Shown: positions 53,907 to 62,872 of the stretch, piece after piece
How positions within the stretch are numbered: position 1 is the stretch's first letter
Layout: every line of letters begins with the position of its first letter
NCBI GenBank assembly: GCA_023431185.1
Contig: JAEYXS010000110.1
Span: 1-64,000, forward strand
Source: Verrucomicrobiota bacterium
Lineage (GTDB): Bacteria > Verrucomicrobiota > Verrucomicrobiia > Limisphaerales > JAEYXS01
Reading direction: 5' to 3'
DNA length: 64,000 nucleotides
The notes under the pieces: generated by a model
The model's database searches: none
What the model saw: the letters and a program-made list of their open reading frames with translations, nothing else
What the model was told of the DNA's origin: nothing
Program-made: the position numbers and the translations under genes

Positions 53907-54587
53907 ATGAAGTATGACAAGAGAGCAATCTGGGGTGGTTGCGTGGCGGTTGTGTTGAGCTGCCTGGTGGGTCAGGTGGTTTGTGCGGCGGAATCGCCGT
54001 GGGTTTCTTTGTTCAACGGCAAGGATCTCACCGGATGGAAGGCGAACCTGCTGCCGGATTCCTTCAAGGTCGTTGACGGCGCAATCCGCGCGCAATCGAC
54101 AAAGGACCGCGTGCATCTCTTCTATGTGGGCCAGGAGAAGGACGGGAAAGCGGTCGCATTCAAAAATTTCGAACTCAAAGCCACCGTGCGCGGCGAACCC
54201 AACGCGAATTCCGGCATCTTTTTTCACACGGACACTTCGGTGCGCGATGTGAAGAACCATCTGGCGAAGGGTTACGAGGTGCAGTTGAACAGCAGTGAGA
54301 AGGAGAAGCGCAAGACGGGCAGTCTCTACGCCATCGTGGATCTGGCCAAGTCGCCGGTGGATGAGAGCAAGTGGTTCAATGTCTATATCCGCGTGGAAGG
54401 CAAACGCATCTTGGTGAAGATCAATGATCAGGTGACGGTGGATTACACGGAACCAAAAAAACCTGAGCGCCCGCCCGAGCGCAAGGAACGTCTGCTCGAT
54501 CCGCAAGGCGGAGCGATCGCCCTGCAAGCGCACGATCCGGGGAGCGTGTTCTATTTCAAAGATATCCAAGTGCGGAAACTGCCGTGA
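53907..54587 (+). CDS. Secreted DUF1080 (3-keto-disaccharide hydrolase-type) protein
   Basis: The 226-residue protein has a signal peptide (about 1-27) and a concanavalin-like DUF1080 domain: WVSLFNGKDLTGWKANLLPDSF, LKATVRGEPNANSGIFFHTD, KGYEVQLN and the closing SVFYFKDIQVRKLP. Characterised members hydrolyse 3-keto-glycosides, the products of sugar 3-dehydrogenation; many others are unassigned. It lies between sulfatases 2 and 3 on the same strand with gaps of 36 and 13 bases, pointing to a glycan-degrading operon. Confidence 0.9.
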   Translation: MKYDKRAIWGGCVAVVLSCLVGQVVCAAESPWVSLFNGKDLTGWKANLLPDSFKVVDGAIRAQSTKDRVHLFYVGQEKDGKAVAFKNFELKATVRGEPNANSGIFFHTDTSVRDVKNHLAKGYEVQLNSSEKEKRKTGSLYAIVDLAKSPVDESKWFNVYIRVEGKRILVKINDQVTVDYTEPKKPERPPERKERLLDPQGGAIALQAHDPGSVFYFKDIQVRKLP

Positions 54588-54600
54588 GCATTGAGGCCTG

Positions 54601-56523
54601 ATGATGAATATATGGCGCAAGACAAACTTGGTGCAGCGTTGCTTGGCATTGCTGTTGGGGTGCTTTCTGGTTCAGCGCATACAGGCCGCAGACCGGCCCA
54701 ACATCCTCTGGATCACCTGTGAGGACATGAGTCCGAGCCTGGGGTGCTACGGGGACACGAATGCCTTCACGCCGTTCCTCGATGATTTCGCGAAGCAATC
54801 GGTGCGTTATACGCGGGCGTATTCCACGGCACCGGTCTGCTCACCTTCCCGCGCGTGCCTCATCAGCGGGATGTATGCAACGTCGTTGGGGAATCCGCAG
54901 TTGCGGTGTGAAGTGGAACTGCCGCGCGAAGTGCAAGCCTACAGCAAATACTTCCGCGATGCGGGCTACTTCACGGCGAACAATGTGAAGACGGATTACA
55001 ATGTGGCGAATGAAGCAGCCTTCAAGGCGGCGGCTTGGGATCGCTGCGATGCGCAGGCGCATTGGCGTCAGCGCAAGGCGGGGCAGCCGTTCTTCACGGT
55101 GTTCAATCTGATGGAGACGCATCAATCGCGCAGCAGCGTGTGGTCTTGGGATGAGTTCGAGAAGCTGGCGAAGGAGCGGCTTTCGCCGGGTGAACGAGCC
55201 AAGCCGGAGGCGATGAAATTGCCGTCGTTCTATCCAGATACTCAATTGGCACGGCGCACGGTGGCGCGCTACTACGATTGCGTCCGTATCATGGACAAGG
55301 AAGTGGGTCGCATCTTGCGCGAGCTGGAGGCGGATGGGCTGGCGGAGAACACGATCGTGTTCTTCTACTCGGATCACGGCATGGGACTGCCACGCGGGAA
55401 ACGCGTCTTGCAGAACTCGGGATTGCACGTGCCGTTGATGATCCGGTTCCCGCAGAAGTGGTCGCACTTGGCTCCGAAGAAGGCGGGTGGGACGGTGGAC
55501 CGGCTGGTGAGCTTTGTAGATTTCGCACCGACGGTATTGAGTCTGGCGGGCTTGCCGATACCGGCGCACATGCAGGGGGTGCCTTTCCTGGGGGAGAAGA
55601 ACGGTGCCGTGCGGAAGTTTGTTTATGGCGCGCGGGATCGCGTGGATGAGGTGTTTGATACGGCACGCTCGGTGAATGACGGGCGCTGGCTGTATATCCG
55701 GAATTATCATTCGCACCTGCCGTGGGGCCAGCCGGAGGGTTACTCGGATACGAGCGAGTTCCGGCGCGAGCTATTGCGACTGGGCAAGGTAGGCAAGTTG
55801 CAGCCGGGCGTGCGGGAGTATGTCGCGGCACGTGCGCCGGAAGAACTCTACGATCTGGAGAAAGACCCGCAGCAATTGGTGAATCTTGCCGGGCAGAAAA
55901 ACAGCGAGAGTGAATTACAGCGTTTGCGGGGTGAGTTGCGGAAATGGATGTTGGAAACGCGCGATCTGGGTTTCATCCCGGAACAGCAACTGGCGCAGCA
56001 TGCCGGTTCCATGCCACCACGCCAATGGTCCGCATTGAGGGATCATTATGATCTGGAGACAATTCTCGACACCGCAGAACTTGTAGGCCAGCCGGGCAAG
56101 GTGAACGAGCTGGCGCGACGGCTCGCGAACGATAACGAAACGGTGCGCTGGTGGGCGGTAGTGGGCTTGCACGCGGCAGGGAAGGCGGCCTCGGCGCAGC
56201 GGAACTTGCTCTTGGATTCATTGGAGGATGTGTCCGCGCTGGTGCGTATCGAGGCAGCGGTGACGCTGGTGAAGCTCGGAGATGCGGAGAGCAAGCGGGC
56301 GTTGGGCATGATCGGTGCGGCATTGATCGATCAGGATTTGAACACGGCACTTTATGCAGCACGGCAGTTGCAATTGCTGGGCGAGCACGCGAAGCCGTTG
56401 CAGCCAATTATGGTCAAGGTACGTGAGCAGGCGAAGATGTGGGAGCACAAGGACATGGCGCTATATGTCGGCTTCGCGCTGGATGCGGCTTTGAATGAAC
56501 TGAAAGGCGGCGAGGCGCGTTAA
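54601..56523 (+). CDS. Secreted sulfatase (3) with C-terminal HEAT-like extension
   Basis: The 640-residue protein has a signal sequence (about 1-30), ILWITCEDMSPSLGCYG, the modification motif CSPSRACLISG (Cys80) and IVFFYSDHGMGLPRGKR. After the sulfatase domain (to about 465) comes a helical repeat region (about 480-635; ETVRWWAVVGLHAAG, VSALVRIEAAVTLVKLGD, NTALYAARQLQLLGEHA) with the alternation of HEAT repeats, probably for protein contacts. Its stop overlaps by four bases the stop of the convergent anion transporter. Confidence 0.92.
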   Translation: MMNIWRKTNLVQRCLALLLGCFLVQRIQAADRPNILWITCEDMSPSLGCYGDTNAFTPFLDDFAKQSVRYTRAYSTAPVCSPSRACLISGMYATSLGNPQLRCEVELPREVQAYSKYFRDAGYFTANNVKTDYNVANEAAFKAAAWDRCDAQAHWRQRKAGQPFFTVFNLMETHQSRSSVWSWDEFEKLAKERLSPGERAKPEAMKLPSFYPDTQLARRTVARYYDCVRIMDKEVGRILRELEADGLAENTIVFFYSDHGMGLPRGKRVLQNSGLHVPLMIRFPQKWSHLAPKKAGGTVDRLVSFVDFAPTVLSLAGLPIPAHMQGVPFLGEKNGAVRKFVYGARDRVDEVFDTARSVNDGRWLYIRNYHSHLPWGQPEGYSDTSEFRRELLRLGKVGKLQPGVREYVAARAPEELYDLEKDPQQLVNLAGQKNSESELQRLRGELRKWMLETRDLGFIPEQQLAQHAGSMPPRQWSALRDHYDLETILDTAELVGQPGKVNELARRLANDNETVRWWAVVGLHAAGKAASAQRNLLLDSLEDVSALVRIEAAVTLVKLGDAESKRALGMIGAALIDQDLNTALYAARQLQLLGEHAKPLQPIMVKVREQAKMWEHKDMALYVGFALDAALNELKGGEAR

Positions 56524-57941
56524 TGCACGCCGGCCAGGCGCATCAGGAAGCTGCTGAAAGCCAGGACAATGATGGACCCGATCAAGCCGATGAGCGCGCC
56601 GACTTTGAGCATGTCCTTCGTGGTGAGTTCGCCTTTGGAGTAAGCGATGGCATTCGGCGGTGTGCTGATAGGCAAAGCCATGGCAAGCGAGGCCGCGAGC
56701 GCGATGTCCAGCGTGATCCGCACCGCGCCGAAGTCATCACCCAGCGAGGCGGCGGCCGAGATACCAATGGGCAGGAGGAGATTCGCGGCGGCAGTGTTCG
56801 ACATGAAAGTGCTCATCAGGACCGTCGCCAAAACGAGCACGACCACCACGATTGTACCGCTGCTGCCGGGGCCGATGGGCAGGGCTTGCACGATGAGCTT
56901 ATCGAGCCCCGTCATCTGCATCCCGGCGCCCAGCGAGATGCCGCCCGCGATGAGGATGAGCACGTTCCATTCGAGCGAGTTGACATCGCTGCGGTCCAGC
57001 AGTTTGGTGCTGGTGAAGGCGATGGCGGGAACGAGGGCGACCACTGCGGCGGGCAGGCCGTGAACCTTGTCCGTGAGCCAGAGCAGGACGGTGATGACGA
57101 AGATCGCGACGACGAACCAGCCACGTTTTGACACTTGGTGCTGCTCAAGTTTCACGGCCAATCCGGTGGCCGCCGGTTTGAAGAAAAACCAGAGCAACAG
57201 CCAGGCGACTACCAACAGGACGAGCATGATGGGCACGCAGACCATCATCCATTGCAGGAAACTGACTTCGTGCCCGCCCTTTTGCAGGAAACCCGTGGCC
57301 ACGGCATTCGGTGGCGAACCAATGGGAGTGCCCATGCCGCCGATGTTCGCCGCGAAGGGCACGGCCAGTACCAATGCCTTGCGGAAACGCTCGCCTTGCG
57401 GCAACTGCGCCAGCATGGGGCTGACCAGGGTGATCATCATGGCCGTGGTGGCGGTGTTGCTCATGAACATGGAGAACAAGGCCGTAACACTGAGCACCCC
57501 TATGAGCGCAAAAGCGGGGCGCTGGCCGAAGGGTTTGAGCAGCAAAGCGGACATGGACTTGTCCACGCTTTCTTTCACGGCGGCTTGCGCCAGCAGAAAC
57601 CCGCCGAAGAACAGCAGCAGCACTGGATCGGCCGCCGCGGCGATGATGTCGCGGAAGCCGGGTGAGGTGCCGGATTGAAAACCCAGGCCGGACCACTTGC
57701 CGGGATTGGCGAGGAAGACGATCTGCAGACCGATGACCAGCAGCGAGGTGGCAAACAGCGGCAGGGCCTCCGTGACCCACAACAGCGCCGCCAGCACGAA
57801 GATGCCCGCCATGAAAGCCGCCTCTTGGGGAACCGAAGGATTCTGCGCCAGCCCAACCGCCACCAGAATGGCCGTCGAGAAACTGCCCAGCAATCCCGCC
57901 CAATGCCGCCAGGCGGATGGGGTAGAAGCGTTATCCGTCAT
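56520..57941 (-). CDS. SLC13/DASS-type sodium-coupled anion transporter
   Basis: The 473-residue membrane protein has about eleven to twelve hydrophobic segments and both SNT motifs of the DASS family: MSNTATTAMMITL in the first half and MSTFMSNTAAANLLLPI in the second. ANIGGMGTPIGSPPNAVATG and ISTPPNAIAYSKGELTT are the matching substrate-site loops. Members carry dicarboxylates, citrate or sulfate with sodium. Next to three sulfatases, sulfate is an attractive candidate but not proven. ATG 57941 is chosen over the 58040 extension. Confidence 0.92.
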   Translation of the reverse strand: MTDNASTPSAWRHWAGLLGSFSTAILVAVGLAQNPSVPQEAAFMAGIFVLAALLWVTEALPLFATSLLVIGLQIVFLANPGKWSGLGFQSGTSPGFRDIIAAAADPVLLLFFGGFLLAQAAVKESVDKSMSALLLKPFGQRPAFALIGVLSVTALFSMFMSNTATTAMMITLVSPMLAQLPQGERFRKALVLAVPFAANIGGMGTPIGSPPNAVATGFLQKGGHEVSFLQWMMVCVPIMLVLLVVAWLLLWFFFKPAATGLAVKLEQHQVSKRGWFVVAIFVITVLLWLTDKVHGLPAAVVALVPAIAFTSTKLLDRSDVNSLEWNVLILIAGGISLGAGMQMTGLDKLIVQALPIGPGSSGTIVVVVLVLATVLMSTFMSNTAAANLLLPIGISAAASLGDDFGAVRITLDIALAASLAMALPISTPPNAIAYSKGELTTKDMLKVGALIGLIGSIIVLAFSSFLMRLAGVH

Positions 57942-58070
57942 GCGTGAAGGAAAACTAGAACGGGAACAGGCATGCTGGCCACGTCTATTTTGCCGATTTC
58001 CAGCCATCAAATTGCCCTCATGGCCGGAACGCGCTTGCACCTTCTAAGCCTGCATCTTATCCTGCCGACC

Positions 58071-58760
58071 ATGAAGAATCTGCTCCGACTTTTACCTCTG
58101 TTTGCCTTGGTCGCAGCCACCAGTTTGCCCGCGCAAGATGCTGCTGCTGCCCGCGCCCGCGCCATTGCCGATCAACAAGATGCCGCCGAACGATACAACC
58201 GCTTGAGTACCCTGGTAGATGACCTGCAGGTCGCGAATAGTGATCTGCAACGTCGGCTCGGAGTACTGGAACAGGAACTGCGCAAGACCCGCGCTGAATT
58301 GCTCGCCGAGCTAAGCAAAGCTGAGCGCAAGGCGGAGGAAGGCACCGGCCGCTACGTGACGCAGGACCAGCTCAAGAAACTGGTCGATGCCGTCAACGAC
58401 CTCGACAAAAAACGCGTGGAAGATGACAAACGCATCGTGGATGAAGTCCGCAAACTGGTGCAGAAGATCGCCGCCGCGCCCGCTTCCTCCATCTCTTCAC
58501 CCACCCCGCCCCGGGCTCACGTCGAAAAACCCGCAGTGGATGCCGCACCCTCCGGCGTGCCGACGAAAGGTTTCGAGCACACAGTCCAGAAAGGCGAGTA
58601 TCTGGGCACCATCATCAGCGCTTACAATGAAGCGTTGAAGGAGAAGGGTGTGACGAAGAAGATCACCCAATCCATGGTCGAAAAGGCCAACCCGGGGCTT
58701 AATCCGAACAAGATGGCCATCGGCTCCAAGATCTTCATCCCCGATCCAAGCCAGGAATAA
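58071..58760 (+). CDS. Exported coiled-coil protein with C-terminal LysM-like domain
   Basis: The 229-residue protein has a signal peptide (about 1-20, ending LPAQDA). A long coiled coil follows (about 25-150, rich in Gln, Leu, Glu and Lys), then a Pro/Ala linker and a LysM-like module beginning EHTVQKGEYLGTIISAYNEALKEKG and ending PNKMAIGSKIFIPD. LysM modules bind peptidoglycan, so a periplasmic cell-wall-associated role is likely. The ATG at 58071 gives the signal peptide; the upstream frame does not. The gene is divergent from the transporter. Confidence 0.82.
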   Translation: MKNLLRLLPLFALVAATSLPAQDAAAARARAIADQQDAAERYNRLSTLVDDLQVANSDLQRRLGVLEQELRKTRAELLAELSKAERKAEEGTGRYVTQDQLKKLVDAVNDLDKKRVEDDKRIVDEVRKLVQKIAAAPASSISSPTPPRAHVEKPAVDAAPSGVPTKGFEHTVQKGEYLGTIISAYNEALKEKGVTKKITQSMVEKANPGLNPNKMAIGSKIFIPDPSQE

Positions 58761-58799
58761 ATTCCGCCGCCAGTTCTCTTGCTAGTGCATGGAATTGTG

Positions 58800-59237
58800 A
58801 TGATGAAGAAGCTCTGGGAACGCACCCGACTGTTGATAGGAAGAGTATTTTCCCAGAAAAATCTGCGGCGGTCCCACCTGTATCTGGGGTGTTTCTTCAC
58901 CCCCATGCTGCTGTTCTACATTCTGACTGGCTGGATGCAAGTGGTGGATCCCGACCGGCTCAAATCGCCAGCGGATGCGGAGACGTTCATCCAAAAGATC
59001 CGCACGGTGCATGTGGATCAAGTGTATCCGGGTCAGGATGAACTGGATGTCCCTTCTTCCCCCAAGGCCTTCAAGGCGTTGACTGTCATCATGTGTGTCG
59101 CAGCCACGGTCACCATCGTGCTGGGCCTGGTGCTGGCCTTCAAGAGCTTGAAGAACCAATGGCCGGTGTGGATCTCCATTGTTTTGGGCGTTCTGCTGCC
59201 CATTCTGATGCTTTGGTTGGGCCAGGGTCGCAAGTAA
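58800..59237 (+). CDS. PepSY-associated-like small membrane protein
   Basis: The 145-residue protein has three hydrophobic segments: RRSHLYLGCFFTPMLLFYIL (about 26-50), ALTVIMCVAATVTIVLGLVL (about 93-115) and VWISIVLGVLLPILMLW (about 122-142). The first resembles the opening helix of PepSY-TM proteins, and the layout suggests a shortened relative. The loop after it (about 50-90) would face the periplasm. Function unknown. Start at ATG 58800 or 58803 cannot be decided. Confidence 0.65.
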   Translation: MMKKLWERTRLLIGRVFSQKNLRRSHLYLGCFFTPMLLFYILTGWMQVVDPDRLKSPADAETFIQKIRTVHVDQVYPGQDELDVPSSPKAFKALTVIMCVAATVTIVLGLVLAFKSLKNQWPVWISIVLGVLLPILMLWLGQGRK

Positions 59238-59300
59238 GCCTGCCCTCAGTTGCCTCCTTTTGCCTTTCGTCCCGCCCGCAAGACTGTTAGAAGCTCCGGC

Positions 59301-60116
59301 ATGTCGGCACAACTCACGATCGGTTTTCTCGGCGCAGGCAAGATGGCCACGGCGCTGGCGAAGGGCTTTGTCCAGGCGCAATTGACCGCGCCGGAGCAAC
59401 TCATCGCCAGTGATGTCTATGAGGCCGCCCGCCTGGCTTTTGCGAAAGAGACGGGTGCCCGCTCTGCCACGTCCAATGCAGAAGTGGCCAAGGCCGCCAA
59501 TGTCCTGATCGTCGCGGTGAAGCCGGACCAGGTCGCGGACGTGCTGGGTGAGATCGCTACCGTGATGACGCAGAACCACATCGTCATCTCCATCGCGGCC
59601 GGTGTGCCGCTAGCCAAACTGGAAAAGCCTTTACCTCCCGGCAGCCGCGTCATCCGCGTGATGCCGAACACGCCTGCATTGGTCGGTGCGTCCGCCTCCG
59701 CCTTTGCCTTGGGCTCAGCCGCGAATGCAGATGATGCCAGGCTGGCGCAGCAACTCTTTGCCACCGTCGGCCTCGCCTTGCAGGTGAAGGAATCGTTGCT
59801 TGATGCCGTCACCGGCCTGAGCGGCAGCGGTCCGGCCTACGGTTATCTGATGATTGAAGCTTTAAGTGACGGCGGCGTCGCGGCTGGCTTGCCGCGCGAT
59901 GTCGCCACGCGCTTGGCCGCGCAGACTTTGCTCGGGGCCGCCCGCATGGTGTTAGAGACGGGCATGCATCCGGGAGCGTTGAAGGACATGGTAACCAGCC
60001 CCGGGGGCACCACCATCGAGGGCATCCATGAACTGGAGAAGGCTGGCGTGCGCCAAGGTTTGATGAATGCCGTGCGCGCTGCTTCGGACAAATCGCGCAA
60101 GCTTGGTCAGGGTTGA
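59301..60116 (+). CDS. proC: Pyrroline-5-carboxylate reductase
   Basis: Final enzyme of proline synthesis, reducing pyrroline-5-carboxylate with NAD(P)H. The 271-residue protein has the Rossmann motif TIGFLGAGKMATALAKGF at the N-terminus (Lys in the usual Asn position of GAGNM), VIRVMPNTPALVGASASA, and the C-terminal signature MHPGALKDMVTSPGGTTIEG. Length matches the family. No other proline gene is adjacent. A DegT aminotransferase follows after 45 bases. Confidence 0.95.
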   Translation: MSAQLTIGFLGAGKMATALAKGFVQAQLTAPEQLIASDVYEAARLAFAKETGARSATSNAEVAKAANVLIVAVKPDQVADVLGEIATVMTQNHIVISIAAGVPLAKLEKPLPPGSRVIRVMPNTPALVGASASAFALGSAANADDARLAQQLFATVGLALQVKESLLDAVTGLSGSGPAYGYLMIEALSDGGVAAGLPRDVATRLAAQTLLGAARMVLETGMHPGALKDMVTSPGGTTIEGIHELEKAGVRQGLMNAVRAASDKSRKLGQG

Positions 60117-60161
60117 GTTTTCCGTTTTCATCTTTCGCAATCGCTAGCAAACTGGCTGCAC

Positions 60162-61271
60162 ATGACTGTTGATCGCGTTCCTTACCTGGACCTTTCCGCC
60201 CAAATGCGCCCCATCCGCTCGGAAGTGGATGCCGCCTTGGCCCGCGCCCTGGATAACAACACGTTCTGCCTCGGGCCGGAGGTGGCGGCCTTTGAGAAGG
60301 AGTTCGCGGAGTTCTGTGGGGTGAAGCACTGCATCGCCATGAACAGCGGCACTTCCGCTCTGCACATCGCCATGCTGCTGCTGAATGTCGGCCCCGGCGA
60401 TGAAGTCATCACCACACCCTACACTTTTGCTGCGACGAGCTGGGCCATCTCCTATGTCGGCGCGAAGCCGGTGTATGTGGACATCGACCCAGTGACGTTC
60501 AACCTGAACCCGGCCTTAGTAGAGAAAGCCATCACGCCGCGCACGAAGGCGATCCTGCCGGTACACCTCTACGGGCATCCATTCGATATCGAGGCACTCG
60601 CAGCCATCGGCAAGAAACACAATTTGCCCATCGTGGAAGATGCCGCGCAAGCGGTGGCGGCGACCTTCAACGGCAAGCGCGTGGGTGGTTTCGGTGCCTC
60701 GGCCTGCTTCAGTTTTTATCCGGCGAAGAATCTCGGAGCCATCGGTGAGGCCGGTGCGCTGGTGACGAATGATGATGCGGCGGCGGTTCGCGCCAAGGCT
60801 TTGCGTGAGCATGGTTCCAAGGTGCGTTATCATCATGACGAGGTCGGGTTCAATTACCGCATGGAAGGCATCCAAGGCGCGGTCTTGCGCGTGAAGCTCA
60901 AGCACATCGACGCATGGACGAAGCGCCGGCAGCAGATCGCGCATCGCTATCATGGCTTGTTGAAAGACACGCCGTTGACATTGCCGGTGGAGAACGCTGG
61001 CTATGACAGTGCGTGGCATCTCTACACCGTGCGCCATGCACGCCGCGATGAGCTGAAGGCGTATCTGGAGACGAACGGTGTCGGGAGCGCCATCCATTAT
61101 CCGCTGCCCTTGCACTTGCAGGAATGTTACAAGTCATTGGGCTATAAGATGGGTGATTTCCCCGTGTCTGAGGCGGCAGCCAAGACGTGCCTCAGCCTGC
61201 CGGTGTTCCCGGAACTGACGGATGCGCAGGTGGATCGGGTGGCCGAAGTGGTGAAACGCTTTTTTGCGTGA
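60162..61271 (+). CDS. DegT/DnrJ/EryC1/StrS-family sugar aminotransferase
   Basis: The 369-residue PLP enzyme shows VPYLDLSAQMRPI, NSGTSALHIAMLLLNVGPGDEVI, VEDAAQAVAATFNGKRVG and the PLP-Lys motif SFYPAKNLGAIGEAGALV near residue 190, then GFNYRMEGIQGAVLRVKLKH. Such enzymes transfer an amino group to keto-sugars on nucleotide carriers for surface polysaccharides. The adjacent membrane protein at 61302 fits an envelope glycan context, but no nucleotide-sugar gene lies near to fix the substrate. Confidence 0.93.
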   Translation: MTVDRVPYLDLSAQMRPIRSEVDAALARALDNNTFCLGPEVAAFEKEFAEFCGVKHCIAMNSGTSALHIAMLLLNVGPGDEVITTPYTFAATSWAISYVGAKPVYVDIDPVTFNLNPALVEKAITPRTKAILPVHLYGHPFDIEALAAIGKKHNLPIVEDAAQAVAATFNGKRVGGFGASACFSFYPAKNLGAIGEAGALVTNDDAAAVRAKALREHGSKVRYHHDEVGFNYRMEGIQGAVLRVKLKHIDAWTKRRQQIAHRYHGLLKDTPLTLPVENAGYDSAWHLYTVRHARRDELKAYLETNGVGSAIHYPLPLHLQECYKSLGYKMGDFPVSEAAAKTCLSLPVFPELTDAQVDRVAEVVKRFFA

Positions 61272-61301
61272 GTAAGCCGGGGCAGCCGCTAAATTGCCGG
61301 A

Positions 61302-62777
61302 GTGTCAGGCAGTCCATCAACCAGCATAGCGGGCGACAGGTCTGGGGGGATTGTATCCAGCAGCTCCAGTTTCATCCGGCAATTCGCCCTACCGGTCACC
61401 TTGTTGTGGACGTTGCTGGCGCTCTTCCGCGTTGTGCCGCCCAATATCGACGACCTCTTTTTCATCGGCCCCGCCTGGCAACTGGCGCTTGATGGCTCAT
61501 TTATCCATCCTTGGTTGCATTTGGAGTCGCCCCCGTTTCTGGCTCATGGTTTTCACCTGCAACCGCCCTTCTATTCCTACGTACTGGCCGGCTGGCTCAT
61601 GGTGTTTGGGCTGAGTACCAGCTCGTTGCTGCTGTTTCACGCGGCCTGCGGGCTGGCTGTCAGTCTGGCCATCGGAAGGCTGTTTCATCGGTTCCAGCGG
61701 CCGCTGCGCTACGCTTACCTGCTGGTGATTGCGTATGTCGGGTGGGCGGCCTTTCAGGGATTGCGGCAGGATTCACTCGCCATGGTGTTCCTGAGTATGG
61801 GTATCTTGGTGTTAACTGTGGATACACCAGCCCGATGGTTTGGGGGAAGTTTGCTGCTAGGCGCAGCGGTGGGGACTTCCAGCATCCAGATCGCCTATGT
61901 TCTGCCTGCCTTCACCGCGCTGGCGGCGCTTCATCTGCATGCGGCGAGGCCGCACCGTCGCTATCTGCTAGTGAGGGGGGCGGGCATCCTGTTGGCGGCT
62001 GGTCTGTTGTTACTGCTCTTTCTGGGCTGCATCCGTTTTCAATGGGGCGACTTCTGGCATGACTTCCGGGTACATGCCGGTTTCCGGCGTCCACCCGCCG
62101 GTATTCCTTACTATCTGAGCATGCTGACGAGCCAATGGCGCTGGCTTACGGACTTGCCGGTCACGGTGCTTTTCCTGGGATGTGTCGGCATAGGCTTATT
62201 ACGCTGGCGGCAGATCACGTTCGCCCAGCGTGCCCTTTGCCTCGCCCTGCCGGGAGCCTTGCTGTTGAACGTGTTCATCTATGCACCGACATTTGTGAGT
62301 TTGAACCTGATTTGCTGCACCGGTCTGCTGGGTCTGCTTGGTGCCGGGTTCGTGCGGCCAAACCTTTCGCGCTTGGGGTTCGCCGGTTTGTGCGCGTTGC
62401 TGGCCCTGAACCAATCGCTGTTCTGGTTACGGACACTGGCGGTCAAACCTCCGGATGGTGCGCAAGTGCAGACAATCCGCCAACAGGTGGCAAGCCATCC
62501 CGAGCGCCTGTATGCCATTGATCATGCGGCGGCCAGGCATGTCTTTGACTATCAGTTCCCGCCGCACACGCTGGCGTGGGATTTTCTCTATTTTCAACCG
62601 CACGAACCGCTGGCCAGCATGAAACAGAAGGCCTCCGGGCAGGTGTGGATCGTGGCCAGAAGCAATCTGGGCAGCATGGTTTCTGACAGCGGCATGGATT
62701 TTCCACGGGTGAAGCTGCTGGGGCGCACGCTACGCTCCATGCCGGCAGAGCCGTATGACTTTGTGATGGTGGAGTAG
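61302..62777 (+). CDS. Multi-spanning membrane protein resembling GT39-type glycosyltransferases
   Basis: The 491-residue protein has about ten hydrophobic helices through residue 385 and a soluble C-terminal part (about 390-491). Early residues VPPNIDDLFFIGPAWQLALDG contain an acidic pair in the first loop, as in the GT-C fold (Dol-P-Man transferase-like) enzymes, and HLQPPFYSYVLAGWLMVFG resembles the PPxxY-type segment after helix 2. The start is GTG at 61302, 30 bases after the DegT gene. Identification as a glycosyltransferase is tentative. Confidence 0.62.
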   Translation: MSGSPSTSIAGDRSGGIVSSSSSFIRQFALPVTLLWTLLALFRVVPPNIDDLFFIGPAWQLALDGSFIHPWLHLESPPFLAHGFHLQPPFYSYVLAGWLMVFGLSTSSLLLFHAACGLAVSLAIGRLFHRFQRPLRYAYLLVIAYVGWAAFQGLRQDSLAMVFLSMGILVLTVDTPARWFGGSLLLGAAVGTSSIQIAYVLPAFTALAALHLHAARPHRRYLLVRGAGILLAAGLLLLLFLGCIRFQWGDFWHDFRVHAGFRRPPAGIPYYLSMLTSQWRWLTDLPVTVLFLGCVGIGLLRWRQITFAQRALCLALPGALLLNVFIYAPTFVSLNLICCTGLLGLLGAGFVRPNLSRLGFAGLCALLALNQSLFWLRTLAVKPPDGAQVQTIRQQVASHPERLYAIDHAAARHVFDYQFPPHTLAWDFLYFQPHEPLASMKQKASGQVWIVARSNLGSMVSDSGMDFPRVKLLGRTLRSMPAEPYDFVMVE

Positions 62778-62872
62778 CTCGGGACCTGGATCAGGCAGGA
62801 GCATCCAAGTTGGCGTTTGCGCCGGAGACGGGACGGGTGTATGCGTTGATGAATTCCACTGGCGATTGTCCT

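Noticed and set aside
52470..54620. A 716-codon minus-strand open frame across sulfatase 2 and the DUF1080 gene
   Set aside because: It is antisense to two well-supported genes, is rich in Arg, His and Leu as expected of a GC-driven shadow, and has no recognisable domain.
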